DNA of 64,000 nucleotides, taken from positions 7,812,001 to 7,876,000 of the forward strand of contig OX485803.1 in the NCBI GenBank assembly GCA_950295325.1. Reading direction: 5' to 3'. This document shows, piece after piece, positions 45,262 to 56,600 of the stretch (positions are counted from its first letter, which is position 1; every line of letters starts with the position of its first letter). The stretch is from Polytrichum commune (Eukaryota > Streptophyta > Polytrichopsida > Polytrichales > Polytrichaceae). Below the pieces are notes generated by a model, which saw nothing but the letters and a program-made list of their open reading frames with translations, did no database searches and was not told the origin of the DNA. A program made the translations under genes and the position numbers.

Positions 45262-45453
45262 CCACCCTCATGCACACAATGGGGATGTGCATAGACGGAT
45301 CCTGAATAAACTGTTGTGCGCTCCATCTTTTTGGAACCCATCGATATAATATTCATACAACATGTGTTATGATAAGGTTTCTGTGTTTTTCTATTGGACC
45401 CTATAGCTTTTGTCAATTCTTTACAAGGTTCCATGTTCATGTGTGTAGGCAAA

Positions 45454-48400
45454 ATGGATGGGTATACTGGAAGAGGGTATTCGTCTGGAGAAGACATGGC
45501 CACTTGGCCATCTGCATCTGAGGAAGAGCTAGACATTGTCGGGGAGGCTACTATGGATGAGAGTTCAGATGAAGAGCATTTCGATATACCTTCGCGTTCC
45601 GTACCGGACTGTCCCATTCCAGAGTGTGCCGTGCTTTCAAGAGCTTCATGGGTGAATTTGGATGTGTTACTTCTTAATGACAATGGGGTTGTTGTGGCGG
45701 AGGGTATCTGTCGTAACACCCATCCACAAGATTGCATTGATCAAAATCCGCTTGGCACCGAGGACGTTGGGATTGTCATATTGGAGTCACTCGTTCCTTC
45801 TGAGGTGGATCCCACTCATAGGTTCTCCCTCCGCAGGTGGCCATTGAGGAATGTCACGACTGATGGAGTTAGCTTGCGTGAACATGAGCAACGACACATG
45901 CAACTCGAAAAGGAAATGCAATCAAACATGCGGCCACGCAAGGGTCAAAGAAAGTACGATACTGTGGCACGTCCTTCTCCATCTGCAACTGATTGTAAAC
46001 GTCAAAGGCTGCTTGGGGAGGAGTCCATAAGAGAAGTTGTCACAAAGGATTGTTGTGTGCATTGTTGTTGCCAATTGTTTCCAAGGGATAAATTGAAGGC
46101 CATCCGTGAAGAAATGTGGCTTGGAGATTTTCGTCTAAGATCCACAAAAAAACTTGATGTCCATAGGGCAATACATGTGAATGGGACGGGTCGCAAGGTA
46201 ATCACCATTGAAAGCATAGACGTGTGTTGTAAGGCATGGTACACCATTTACGGTGTGTCGAAGGCGGACTTCTATAGACAAGCTGCTTATGCCAAGGAAG
46301 GCCGCCGGTCCCGTCACCATGGGAACGTGGGTTTAAAGAAACCTAGGGAAGCAACAAGGCAAGCAACGGCAACTCTAGCAACCATCATTGTCCCCCTTGC
46401 TGATGCAATGCCGCACAAAACACGCACACTCACAACTGGTGAAAAGGTTGTGGAGAAAGTTCTTCCCACAGGCACAAAATGGAAAGACATATTGTTGGAC
46501 GTTAATGCAGTTGGCGAGAAGATTGGGTTGGAGCCAATTTCATTGTCAAAATTAAGTGCAATCAAGAAACAAAACTTTAGCGAATACATTACAAAAAGAC
46601 GAGGGGACAAATTTGCCAGGTGCTCTAATTGCGAGAAGTTGAAGCGCCTCCGGGATGCACACACGATGGGTACCGAGTCATATGCAGCGCATCAATTGAA
46701 CTATTTCAAGCACGTAAACATGCAAGAGGCACACCGTAATGATTACTACACAAATAGAGCTTTGTCCATCTCCAGGCCCTTGGAGGTTCTTACGGTCATC
46801 CATGACAAAATGGACCATGCCAAAACAGCCTCCCCATGTTTTGCAAATCGAATCAAGGCCACGGATGGGTTTTTTAAGTTGCCTGTATCGGTTACAGGTG
46901 AACTTCGAAACAATGTCATGACATACCCTAAATGTTGTGGTTTTTTATTCCGTGATGTACTGGAGAACATGGATTCCTTCATAATGGTTTATTCATACAT
47001 AGATGCTAATCACGTTGGGTTGGCATTGCAGGAATGATTGCACATGGACACGGTGATGTCAAGTTTGCTCATTATGCTCTTGATTTGTATCCAGCGGATT
47101 CAAACCACACGATAGGATCATTTGCAAGGCTTTTACGTGATTTAGAGAAACCACCAGCCTATTCTTCAGGATTGTTATTTGAGAACACGGGTTCAACACC
47201 TTTATATGAAGCGGTGTTGGATGGAAAAGATGTATGCTTGCATTCGTTGCCCGAGCCACCCAATGAACCCGTGATTGCCAAGAAGTTGCCTCCAACTTTG
47301 CGTGTCCAATTGGACAATTGTGCCAAGGACAATAAAAGCAGATATGTATTTGCATATTGGTCGTTGTTGGTTGCGAAAGGCATTTTCAAGGAGGTTTTTG
47401 TGTCCTTCCTATTGGTAGGCCACACGCACGATGATATTGATGCATCTTTTGGGCGGTGGAGCATGAAGTTGCGGGAGGAGGATTTTCCTACAATCCCATT
47501 ATTGATGAAGTCGTACATGGATTTGGAGAACGTTCCCGTCATCCCCCATATGATTGAGGAGGTGCCAGACTTCAAGGCATTTATAGAACCTTATATTCGA
47601 AGTGGAGCTCACCGATTGATCGGGCATACGAAGGCACAACAATTCCGGTTCTACATGCGTGACGATGGTGTCCCGGCCATGCAATACAAGTTGTTGTGCA
47701 CGACACAAGACTGGAGCCCGCCGGAGGGTCTTCTTGTGTGGCGCGTGGATGCGGATGGGAAGACCATGTTACCGGATGGGGAGCCTAGCCCTTGTAAGCC
47801 AATAGCCATGAAGAATTTGGAGGATATTTTGAAAGGTATATCAGGCTTCATACAATATTGGGAGAGTTTGAAGATAGCGGATGTTGGCGGATCATGTTGG
47901 CATCGTTATGGGAGTTGGATACATTATTGGACACGTGTTCGTGCCGCCTTGGTAGACCTCCACCAAGATAGCCCTCATACTTTGAGGCATGGATTTTGGC
48001 CACAAACACGAGTCGATGTACAAGCTTCAGAGGCTAGTCTTTTGGGAAATGGAGAGGTTCGAGAGGAGTTTGATGTGGACGACCATTACGTGGGGCCTGC
48101 TAGTAGTCGTCCGCCACCATCTTTCCGCATTGCAGTGGATTGTCATGAAGGATATATGCTCATTTTGCGTCCTGGAGACGAGACATATGTGAAGCCAGTG
48201 TGGGTGGCAAGAGCTTTGTCCAAACCCAATTTTGTAACTTCCAGCCCTCATTTTCGACAAATACAAGTGGAGTACTACCGACCGACGGCAAGGAATGAAG
48301 ATGTGATTCGGCATTATACAGGCTGGGATACAAACCCTAACTTTCGGTGGAAGGTGGATTCTGAGCACGGTCCATCTTGGGTAGATACAGATTCCATATT

Positions 48401-48518
48401 CATAGCATATAAACCACGGAAAAATCATAGTGGATCAGTGTCCATCCCTCAAAAGTACATAACTTTTGCAAAAGACAACCTTGCTCGGATCGCAGAAGAA
48501 GCAACCCACGTTGAATGA
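45454..48518 (+). CDS. DUF7869-type transposase-like protein
   Basis: Two long frames carry one protein. The first starts at ATG 45454, five bases after acceptor TGTGTGTAG, and runs to a TGA at 47035-47037. The second runs 47034-48518 in another phase. An 80-nt intron 46952-47031 (TTCC|GTGATG ... TTGCAG|GA) joins them in phase and gives 994 residues; otherwise a frameshift must be assumed. The N-terminal region is acidic. A Cys-rich segment (CCVHCCCQLF ... DVCCKAWYTIYGVSK) is followed by a CSNCEKLK motif. The second part has the DUF7869 signatures VQLDNCAKDNK and VGHTHDDIDASFGRWSMKL, with conserved Asp residues reminiscent of an RNase H-like transposase core. The family is multi-copy in seed-free plants to my knowledge. 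The palindrome array lies just upstream. Confidence 0.7.
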
Positions 48519-51500
48519 GAAGTTGGTAGGATTGTGTTAGCATGATTATAGTGTAAACAGTAATTCTACGAACATATATTACTCATATGTGTGCTCTTCA
48601 AAATTGGGGCAGAGTTTGGGTAGAACTTACGAATACTATATTGTTTTGGAGTTGGATGAATATCCATTTACTATATTTCAATACAAATGTGAAGTTCATT
48701 TTTTTATTAAGTTTGGGACTAAATTGTCCATTGAAAAAATATGCATTTATTACATGCACTTTGTATGTTGCAATGTCTATATTCTATGGAGCATGCTAAT
48801 AATAGAAATCATTATATATATATATTTGGGTGAAACTTGTTTGGAGTGCTCTACCCAATGTGTTTTTGTTGATGAAATTGGTGTTGAGTGCTCTACCATA
48901 TGTGCTTATGTCCGCACATCATAGGTGTGGGATATTAGAACATTTAATATATTTGAGATTGTTGACAATATAGTTTTAGGCATCTTCATGTTGTTTGATC
49001 CATATATTAATTTGAGACTAGAGAAAGTCTCAATTTAACGAATATAGTGTTGTAACTAACCACCGGTTCTTCCCGGACATAGGTCCATGTTACTATGAAA
49101 TGGAAACTGTGTTCTAAAATGGAAAATTAATTTATCATTGTTGTATGTTTACGAAGTTGGAGCGTGTGTGTCTTTTTTTTGTTTGTTTGTCTATGGCGAA
49201 GTTGAAGTTCTACTATGAGCATGTATCCAAAGCCGGAGCTTTCAGTTATTACTCAAGATGACGTCAAATAGAGCAGTAAGTTTTTCCCTGCAACATGGGG
49301 AGGCGGTTAACCCTCCACCTCCTAATTTATGACCATGTCACCAGTGGGAAGGGTAAGGTCTGATGGTAGGTTACCCTAATGCTAACATTGTTGTTGAGTT
49401 GGCTTTACCGGTAAATCAAAAGTGGTCTAAGTGTGACTATAGAGAGGGATTTGTTACATATGAGCATACTTCTCGTCCACCATGTGAAAGAAAAATCTAC
49501 GTATGTTTCAAATTCATCATGCTAGACTAATTTGGGGTTTTTGAAACCGACTCTAATTTCAAATTATTTTAAAGAATAGTCTTAAACCTTTTGCATTTTG
49601 TTTTGAAAGGTTCTCGTTGGATAAACGAGAGGGTACTCTTGTATGCAATAATTCCCCTCCGCTGGTGTGAACCAAGGTGAAGTTACCTACAAAGTTAAAA
49701 GTTACCTTTCAAAAGATACCACTATATGCCCTACCTATAAGATTGGTGGGGACCCAACTCAAAGAGCAAGACATCTAGCCCCACTCCATGGACTTGTGGG
49801 TAACTTGTGTAGTTGAATAGAAGCCTCCACACCCGCTTGATATTTTTGCAGAGCGGGAACCTGATTGGTGGAACATGGGCGTTAGGCAGCCAACATCACC
49901 TCCCTCTTACAAAATGATGTCCCCGAGTACAGGAGTGTTCCATTCACACGGCAACGCATGTATTGGCTACCATATATACCCAGATCAACCACTTTTGTCA
50001 AAGGCACCTCCCGACATCAGCGGAGGTGAAAACAACAATCTCCAAGGTTTTGGCGATGCCAATGGAGGCAAAGTTAAGTTATGGCAACAAGGAGGGGACC
50101 TGCAGCCATGCAATGTTGCCAAAACGGAGTCGGAGATTTTGGATTCTTTTTCTTTTTCTTTTCTCTTTTGTTTTCCTCTCTCTCGTTTGGTGTGCGCAAA
50201 CTTATGTTGGAGATACCCAATTTGTCATAGCTGTTGATATGGTTTACAGCCTGTGTGAATACATGTAATATTACTGGCCAACAAACAAAGCGCCATTAGT
50301 AGTAGTACGTCCCAGAGGGCTCCATGACTTATAAACATGATTGCATTGCCTCTAGGTAGTTTTGGATCGAGTACCTCGATTCAGCTGTACCTACAGTTTG
50401 CAGCAAGCAACCGCTAAGTAGTGGTAGCATTCAGAGCCATCTTTCAATCATGCCTACCGATGATATCTCTAGCCAACGAAAAAATCCTCCTTTACAGCTC
50501 GCTGAGTTACGGGAAGTAGTACACCTAATTATGTACCAGGTGGAGCTCCAACTCATATACGGCCGTAGTTTCCTAGCAGCTTGGGCACAAAACATATGAA
50601 TAGAAAGGGTGTCTAAATTTTCTAGGGAATTATTGACTTGGTTTGTCTAATTTAGAATAAATGAATAAGAATAATTATCAAATTATAGAAGTTCAGCTCA
50701 CATGTGTTGTGTTTCAATAAATTAGTCATTCTAGCACTTCTAATTCATCATCTTTCACAAATGCAAGATATCCTTCACACATAACAAGCCATGTCACATA
50801 ATAAGCTAGGTGCAACTAATGTGTAGCTTCGGAGGTGAAGGTAAAGGTTTAGGGCAAATCAACCGTCTTAGGTGGAATTAGTAATAGCCATCTTAAAACC
50901 ATAAGAAAAACTTGGACGAACGTCTAACTTATCTTAATTTAATTTTGAGATTACCTGATTTTGATATATTTATTATTTTCCAAGCCGCCTAATTGTTTTT
51001 GTCACTTTAATTAATTAGTAGGCATACACCCGCCCAAGAGGGTAGAAATCTACAGTAACATGTTCAAATTTGTTCACGTTTAGTTTTGAAACATTGGATT
51101 AATATACACGATGGAGCTAATCTATAGATGTATGTGGAAATAAAGGAATTTCTATTCCCATTCACCCATCCATTCATCCATAGTTGTATCCTGTTGTATA
51201 CAACTACTACTAATCTACTTGTATGGAGAATCAAGATTAGATGTTAAAATCATGTGAGTAGGGCTCGAAGTATACAAAACTGAGGCAGATTACTGAGGTG
51301 CACAATAATCACCGACATTTTCCATCCCCAGCCAGATCCCTCAAAAAATCTGTGTTGTTGTGGGGGTCATAATGTTGGAGGATACGATGCGATACGATAC
51401 GAGCTGGATGTGTTGAGTATATTCTGCCCACGGACGTACTAGCGAGTCCAAATGCGATTTTATTTCTTTGAATCAACCAATTTCTGAAGTCTGCAAAACC

Positions 51501-54488
51501 AGTGCTTTCGTAGCCTGCATGAATATATTCTATTCCCCTGCTTGTCGAGACTGCATGTCAGGCAATCAAGGGCCTGGCATGGGAAAAAGGGTAGGGAGCC
51601 TTTTAGGTTAAGTTAACATTACTTACACGAGCTCCGAAAGTGCAGGCGCTGTGCATCCCACTGATTACTTAGAGTCGGCTGGCACGTACGAAAGGCCGCC
51701 TTTAACTGAAGGAATTGATCTTCTTCAAGGTATGTCGTCGGCTGCTCCGTCATCTAAGTTGGCAGCCTCGATTCAAAGACACGGCGAATCTGCTTGCACG
51801 ACTAAGGCCTTATGTGAGTGGTATGTATATGGGATGGCTTTTCGTTAAGAACAGACGCCAAAAAGACATCGTATTTCACAATGAAATTGGCCTATGTGCT
51901 CGACGGTTGTAATTATTCTAGGTTCACTTGATAACACAATCGGGAGGGGCCTATGTGGATCATCCTTGAAAAGAAAACCAGAATCTGCACTTTGGACTCT
52001 TCCAACTTTTGTATTTCCACTCTGATTCTGAAACTTTAAATGCCAATCTCTGCTGTTGGCGATTGCTAACTGAGTAAGACAGTTCACAAGCCAATCCAAC
52101 GTTCATAATTGCATGTGAAGTTGGAAATGCTCACAATAGGGCCACATATCTTAAATGTGGCGAGAGGCATTGAACCTTTAAAGTCATATCCCTTCTCCAA
52201 GAGGTTTGTAGGTATAATTCTGAAGAAATAAATCAAGCATGATTGAAAAAGCCACATATTCTGTGAAGATCATTGGCACTTGCCAAGAAATTGTAGAGTA
52301 TTCCACCTCCATAGGAATAGTGTACGATTACATTCCATGCAGATAGATGCGGAGGTTGCACACTGTGCAACAGGACAATATTATTTCATAACTGCATATG
52401 GAATAGAATTTTCTCGCCTCGTGTGCACACCGTAGGAAGGGCACAAAAATAAATGGCATGTGGTCGGCAGGGTCTGCACTCTTGGTTAGAAGCAGAGTTT
52501 AGGTGATAAATGTAGTTAGAGTGCGTCAAACATACAATTATACACGACAATGAAGTAGTCAAGCAAATTGGAAAAGTCGCGGTGCTTTAATGGACAGCCA
52601 CGTGAGGGGACAACTGCATGTTCTAAAAGATCAGTGGGTTGGCAAGGAGTACCTTGTGGTCCGCTGGTCCCTTGCTCTGAAGAAAGTTACCAATTATTAT
52701 TCATGGTTGTAAAGCTTCCTGCATGATTAGGTAACTGACTCACGCCTTACCTCGATGAATGGATTGGTAGTACAAAGTAGAGAATTATGATGTGGACTCA
52801 CATTTTGGGAGATTTAATGCCGACATACATTCAGGTCCCATACTTGGCAAGTTGAGGAGTCCATCCACTGGAGCCATGCAATTTTTCAACTCTTTGTCCT
52901 TGATGATTCATGATTCTGCACCTCTTCTGCAAACTGCACAAAAGACTGCAGAACCACAAAATTGTGCAGACACATTGTCAGGGTTTGGCTTGTATTCATG
53001 AGCACTTAAATTTGCAGAAATGGAAAATTCAGGCTTGTTCTAAGTACCGGTATAGCTTAATTGAATTTAGAGTGGCGTCAGCCAATTGACTGCTTGCAAT
53101 CTATTGGAGGCTAAATTTGAACAGACTTTGGACTGTGTGAAATGTGATGAGACACTCTGCTGTGTATGCCTTCAACAAATCAGTCAATGCTTGATTGGGA
53201 ATACCTTAATTGTGAGCTGCTGCACGTATGAGACATGGTGCTAGCTTCTGTGGTACTGTTTTCAGCAATATCATAAAGATATGCACAGAAGACAATCTGT
53301 TTCATTGATTATTATTAATCGTCCAATTCATTTCGAACGCAGAACTGGCATAGGGATATTACATTAGTGTCAATTGCCATGGTGGGGTTGCATGTGGGCT
53401 CAGCTATGGTGAGGAGGTTAATTGTGTAACCAGGTGAAACACACGACACCCTCCAGGTCAATTAACAGTAGGACATATCATTACTTCGCTGATGAGTTGT
53501 GTTCAATTGTCCTAGCTTCACATTAAGTTTGGAGCAGTGGGATGGCATCCGGAATCCTTATTCTTAAATCTACTATTGGGCCCATGAATATAGCTCATGG
53601 AACATGACTTCTCTTGAATAATTAATTTTGATAGTTTGTGATATATAACTCATGCCTAGTGAGCAAGGTTGGCTATAGCAAGGTTAATAAAGGTATATGG
53701 ATCTTTTTTGGGGTTGTTTGCCGCCTTATTCTACTTGGATTTGTGAGGTTGAAATTTATGTATTTGAAGAAGCTAGCTTTGGGTCAAAACTCTTGAAAAA
53801 ACTCAAATTCGTATCTTATTGTTATGAATTATCAAAGTCCATAGATAGTGAGCCATAAGAAGATGCCATAGGTCCCCCAATTATATTGACTATTGAGCCT
53901 AGGATGATGAACAAATTTTGAGCACGTAGTTGAACTTCTTCGAACATGTGTGTTTTTTGTGTCCATGCAACTTAGATGTCCATTTCACCATCCCCCCCTT
54001 CAAGAATAGGTGTCCAATTAAGATAAGTAAGTTTGTATTAGGCCCGCTCACCTTATGTGCAAAATGAATGCAATTCTAGCCATAATAAGGTCGTATACCT
54101 AAAGCATTGGACTTGCCATTGAAACTGGACGGTGGTCGACCATGATAACAAATTAGGTCATTTTTAATCTTATAATGTCACTCCATTAAAAATTAGTTAT
54201 TATCATTATTTGAGAAGGGAGTATTAGGAAGTCTCAAGTCTTTCTTTCAATTGAATTATGAAGTCAATATTAGCCTCTATCTCACGGAAACTATTGCACT
54301 CCGCCACTCTAGGGAATTAATCTGTGTGACATTGTCTTGGTATACTTTGTGTCCCATAAGCCTTTTGGCTCTTTGGACTTTAAAACCAATTTCACCTCTT
54401 TTCATTAGAAACACATATATATAATTAGTTGCGACCAGTTTAGACAATGATGGCCTGTGTATAAGATTCCTACCTTGACTCCGACCGG
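48519..54488. other. No gene recognised
   Basis: Frames are short and unsupported. Near 48600-48900 there are decayed palindrome-like motifs (TTTGGGTAGAAC, TTTGGGTGAAAC ... CTCTACCC). At 48970-49050 the sequence resembles 41630-41690. A copy of repeat R2 is at 51891-52085. The rest shows nothing. Confidence 0.45.
51891..52085 (+). repeat. Dispersed repeat family R2, copy 1
   Basis: Similar to 57535-57720 and 58012-58165 in the hydrolase intron. Shared ordered blocks include TCTAGGTTCA followed by AACACAAT and GGGCC, CACTTTGGACTCTT, and TTCTGAAACTTAAATG-like sequence before GCAATTGCTAAC-like sequence. Non-coding. Confidence 0.6.
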
Positions 54489-55193
54489 CAGTGTTCAAGG
54501 TTGATGTGTGCAGATGCACTTCAATGTGAAGGGCTTCAAAATAATCACACTTCACTCAACCTTTCAAACTTTTTGCAACACTTCACCAAAAAAAACTTGA
54601 TATTGGCCGTTTTGTATTGAACATGAAAATAATATGATGTCTCACTATATTGAAGAAGTACAAGCAATAAAATGATGCACTAAAATTACTTAGATTCCCT
54701 ACATAATGCACTTAATCATCATCCAATTCCAAAGGCAATGCCCTTTGGGTTTTGGTTGATTTCCAATTGTTAAAAGTTCTAGCCCAATCCATATTTTCCA
54801 TAATGGAAGACCGCATAATAACACTTGCATCAATGCATCCAATGTTCCAAGTTTCAATCGACTTCTGCAATCACTCTTCACGCAATTATGTTTGGAAAAT
54901 CCACATTCACATATAGTTGTGCTTGGCAAGCCAAAGTTGTAGAGTCGAATTTACAAGATTTATTGGAATTTGGAAATGTCTGCTAGAGTGCCAAGATTGG
55001 AGTCTAACTATGTCTCTATTTGCAAATTGCAACCACTAGATTTTGTGACAAGCAATTTTTGGAGAGGTCTTCACTGTGAAGGGTGGAAACTTTGCAAAGC
55101 AAATTTTTGCGAAGTGAAAAAAAAAAAAACAAAAAACTTTTTTGATAGCCAAAATGGCATTTGACAGGTGTTGAAGACTTCAATATTGAACAC
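54489..55193. mobile_element. hAT-like non-autonomous element, second copy
   Basis: Aligns along its length with the element at 3090-3829 in the same orientation, starting CAGTGTTCAAGG and ending TTGAACAC, with the last TG lost. No clean 8-bp duplication remains, so this is the older or more eroded copy. Confidence 0.75.
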
Positions 55194-55195
55194 GA

Positions 55196-55790
55196 CCAAC
55201 CACTGTCCAGGGAGATTTTGGGGCATAATCGGTCAATATACTACACTAAATATGACATTTAGTGTCACAATGGTAACTTTTCCAATGACACTTCTTATGA
55301 ATTAGTGAACAAATGTTGTCATGGATGATGGATGAGTTCATCCATTGGCCAAAACCCTACCTTCTCCTATCAGCAACTTCTGGGTGAAATATTGTCATGG
55401 ATGATTGAAATTTGGATGAAAAATCACTTGGTAAGTGAGAGTAATTGCAACACTATATATTTGTTTTCCCCAGAGGATTGAAAAATAATGTTGGGTTAAC
55501 ATTTATTGTTGGTGACACTATACTGTGGTTTACAAATAGTATTGAGCAAGACAATTAGAATTGGTGACACCAAATATCATATTTAGTGTAGTTTTTTCAA
55601 GTCTAATTAATCAGTTACATGTTGAAATCCTTTGGTTTTTCTTCATTAAATTCCAGTACATCCATAGATTCCCCTAAAATAATGGGTAATGTTCCTGAAG
55701 TCTTGAACTTCAACCGGTTATTTCTCAAACTCAACCAAGTCATCTGTATCCAGCAGCCGGTTCTCCCCGTTCATTGACTCTGGCTGATGC
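55196..55790 (+). repeat. Dispersed repeat family R1, copy 3, interrupted
   Basis: Begins at 55196 and shares GGGGCATAATCGGTCAA with copy 2 (GGGCATAGTTGGTCAA), then is interrupted by MITE M1 (55241-55591). It resumes with CAGTTACATGTTGAAATCC and CTTGAACTTCAACCGG. The copies near 20.4 and 31.4 kb lack the insert. Confidence 0.65.
55241..55591. mobile_element. MITE family M1, copy 2, inside repeat R1
   Basis: Starts CTACACTAAATATGACATTT and ends ATTTAGTGTAG. It aligns in inverse orientation with 27054-27356, sharing the GATGACACTTCTTATGAAT and GTCATGGATGATTGAAATTT blocks. It is about 50 bp longer because of a partial internal duplication. Confidence 0.75.
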
Positions 55791-56463
55791 AGCTCATGAA
55801 ATTGACAGGATGAGCATTGAATAAGTTGGTTCGGACACCATTTTGCAGCAAACTCTGTGCTAGTCCCAAGAAAACCTTGGACGGTTGTGCAGTCAGGTAG
55901 TGAGCATGTGCATGTGAGGCTGTGTCCTCGAAACTAACCTGGTCGTGATGTCGAGGCTGCAAGTGGTTAGATCAATTTGTAAACTGGACAAGGCCCGAAT
56001 ATCATACGAAAGGATTCAGAAGGACATCCATAGTTTTTCTACATCACTTAATTTTTTTAGTTTGGGTCAGAGCATAATGTAAGGTGTATGAAAGACTATC
56101 ATTTTCATATACTATTTACAATTAGGTGTATTTCATATATAAGCTACGTCAAAGTGTTCACAAATTGATAGCTTAGTGTGTGATATTCATTTTCGTATCT
56201 AATTGTTGATTATTGTCCCCATGGAGAATACATTGGATCAAGGTCGATGCGAACATGGAGTCGAGCCAGTTGAAGGTTTCCTGGTCGTGAAGACTAGTAA
56301 TGGCTTGTTCAATATACAAGAGGGCAAGCTCCTCCAGCTTGACACGCCCATCCAGCCACAATCATCGAGTGCAATCAAACAGTGCGTTGGCATCCAGAAT
56401 AGCAACAACCCACAAGTTGTCGCGTGGGGTTTATTATTAGAAGTGACGTGCATTGACACATGA
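55771..56463 (-). pseudogene. Decayed copies of the hydrolase terminal exon
   Basis: On the minus strand, 56463-56210 reads in the same frame as the last exon of the hydrolase gene: NARHF, then three successive stop codons, then WVVAILDANALFDC, another stop, then KLEELALLYIEQAITSLHDQ. The intact exon reads NARHFLK ... WIVAIRDAGALPDC ... REELALAYAEHAITSLHNQ. A shorter and more doubtful third copy lies near 55840-55930. It is a local tandem duplication, and the stops mean it is not coding. Confidence 0.7.
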
Positions 56464-56600
56464 AAGACTGTCATTTTCAATTTTTTACAACTATGTGTGT
56501 AAGGTGAGTTACCTTGAAGTTGTTAAATTTTTTATCTTTTTCATGTGTGACATTCTTTTGGACACCCCAACTGTGATTAGTTTCCCCTTGGGAGAATAAT

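Noticed and set aside
37527-45349. Long open frames reading VWVARPK / GRSTQT / GSSDPN repeats on both strands
   Set aside because: They are translations of the palindrome arrays. The period and symmetry keep several frames open by chance, and no start or splice context supports them.
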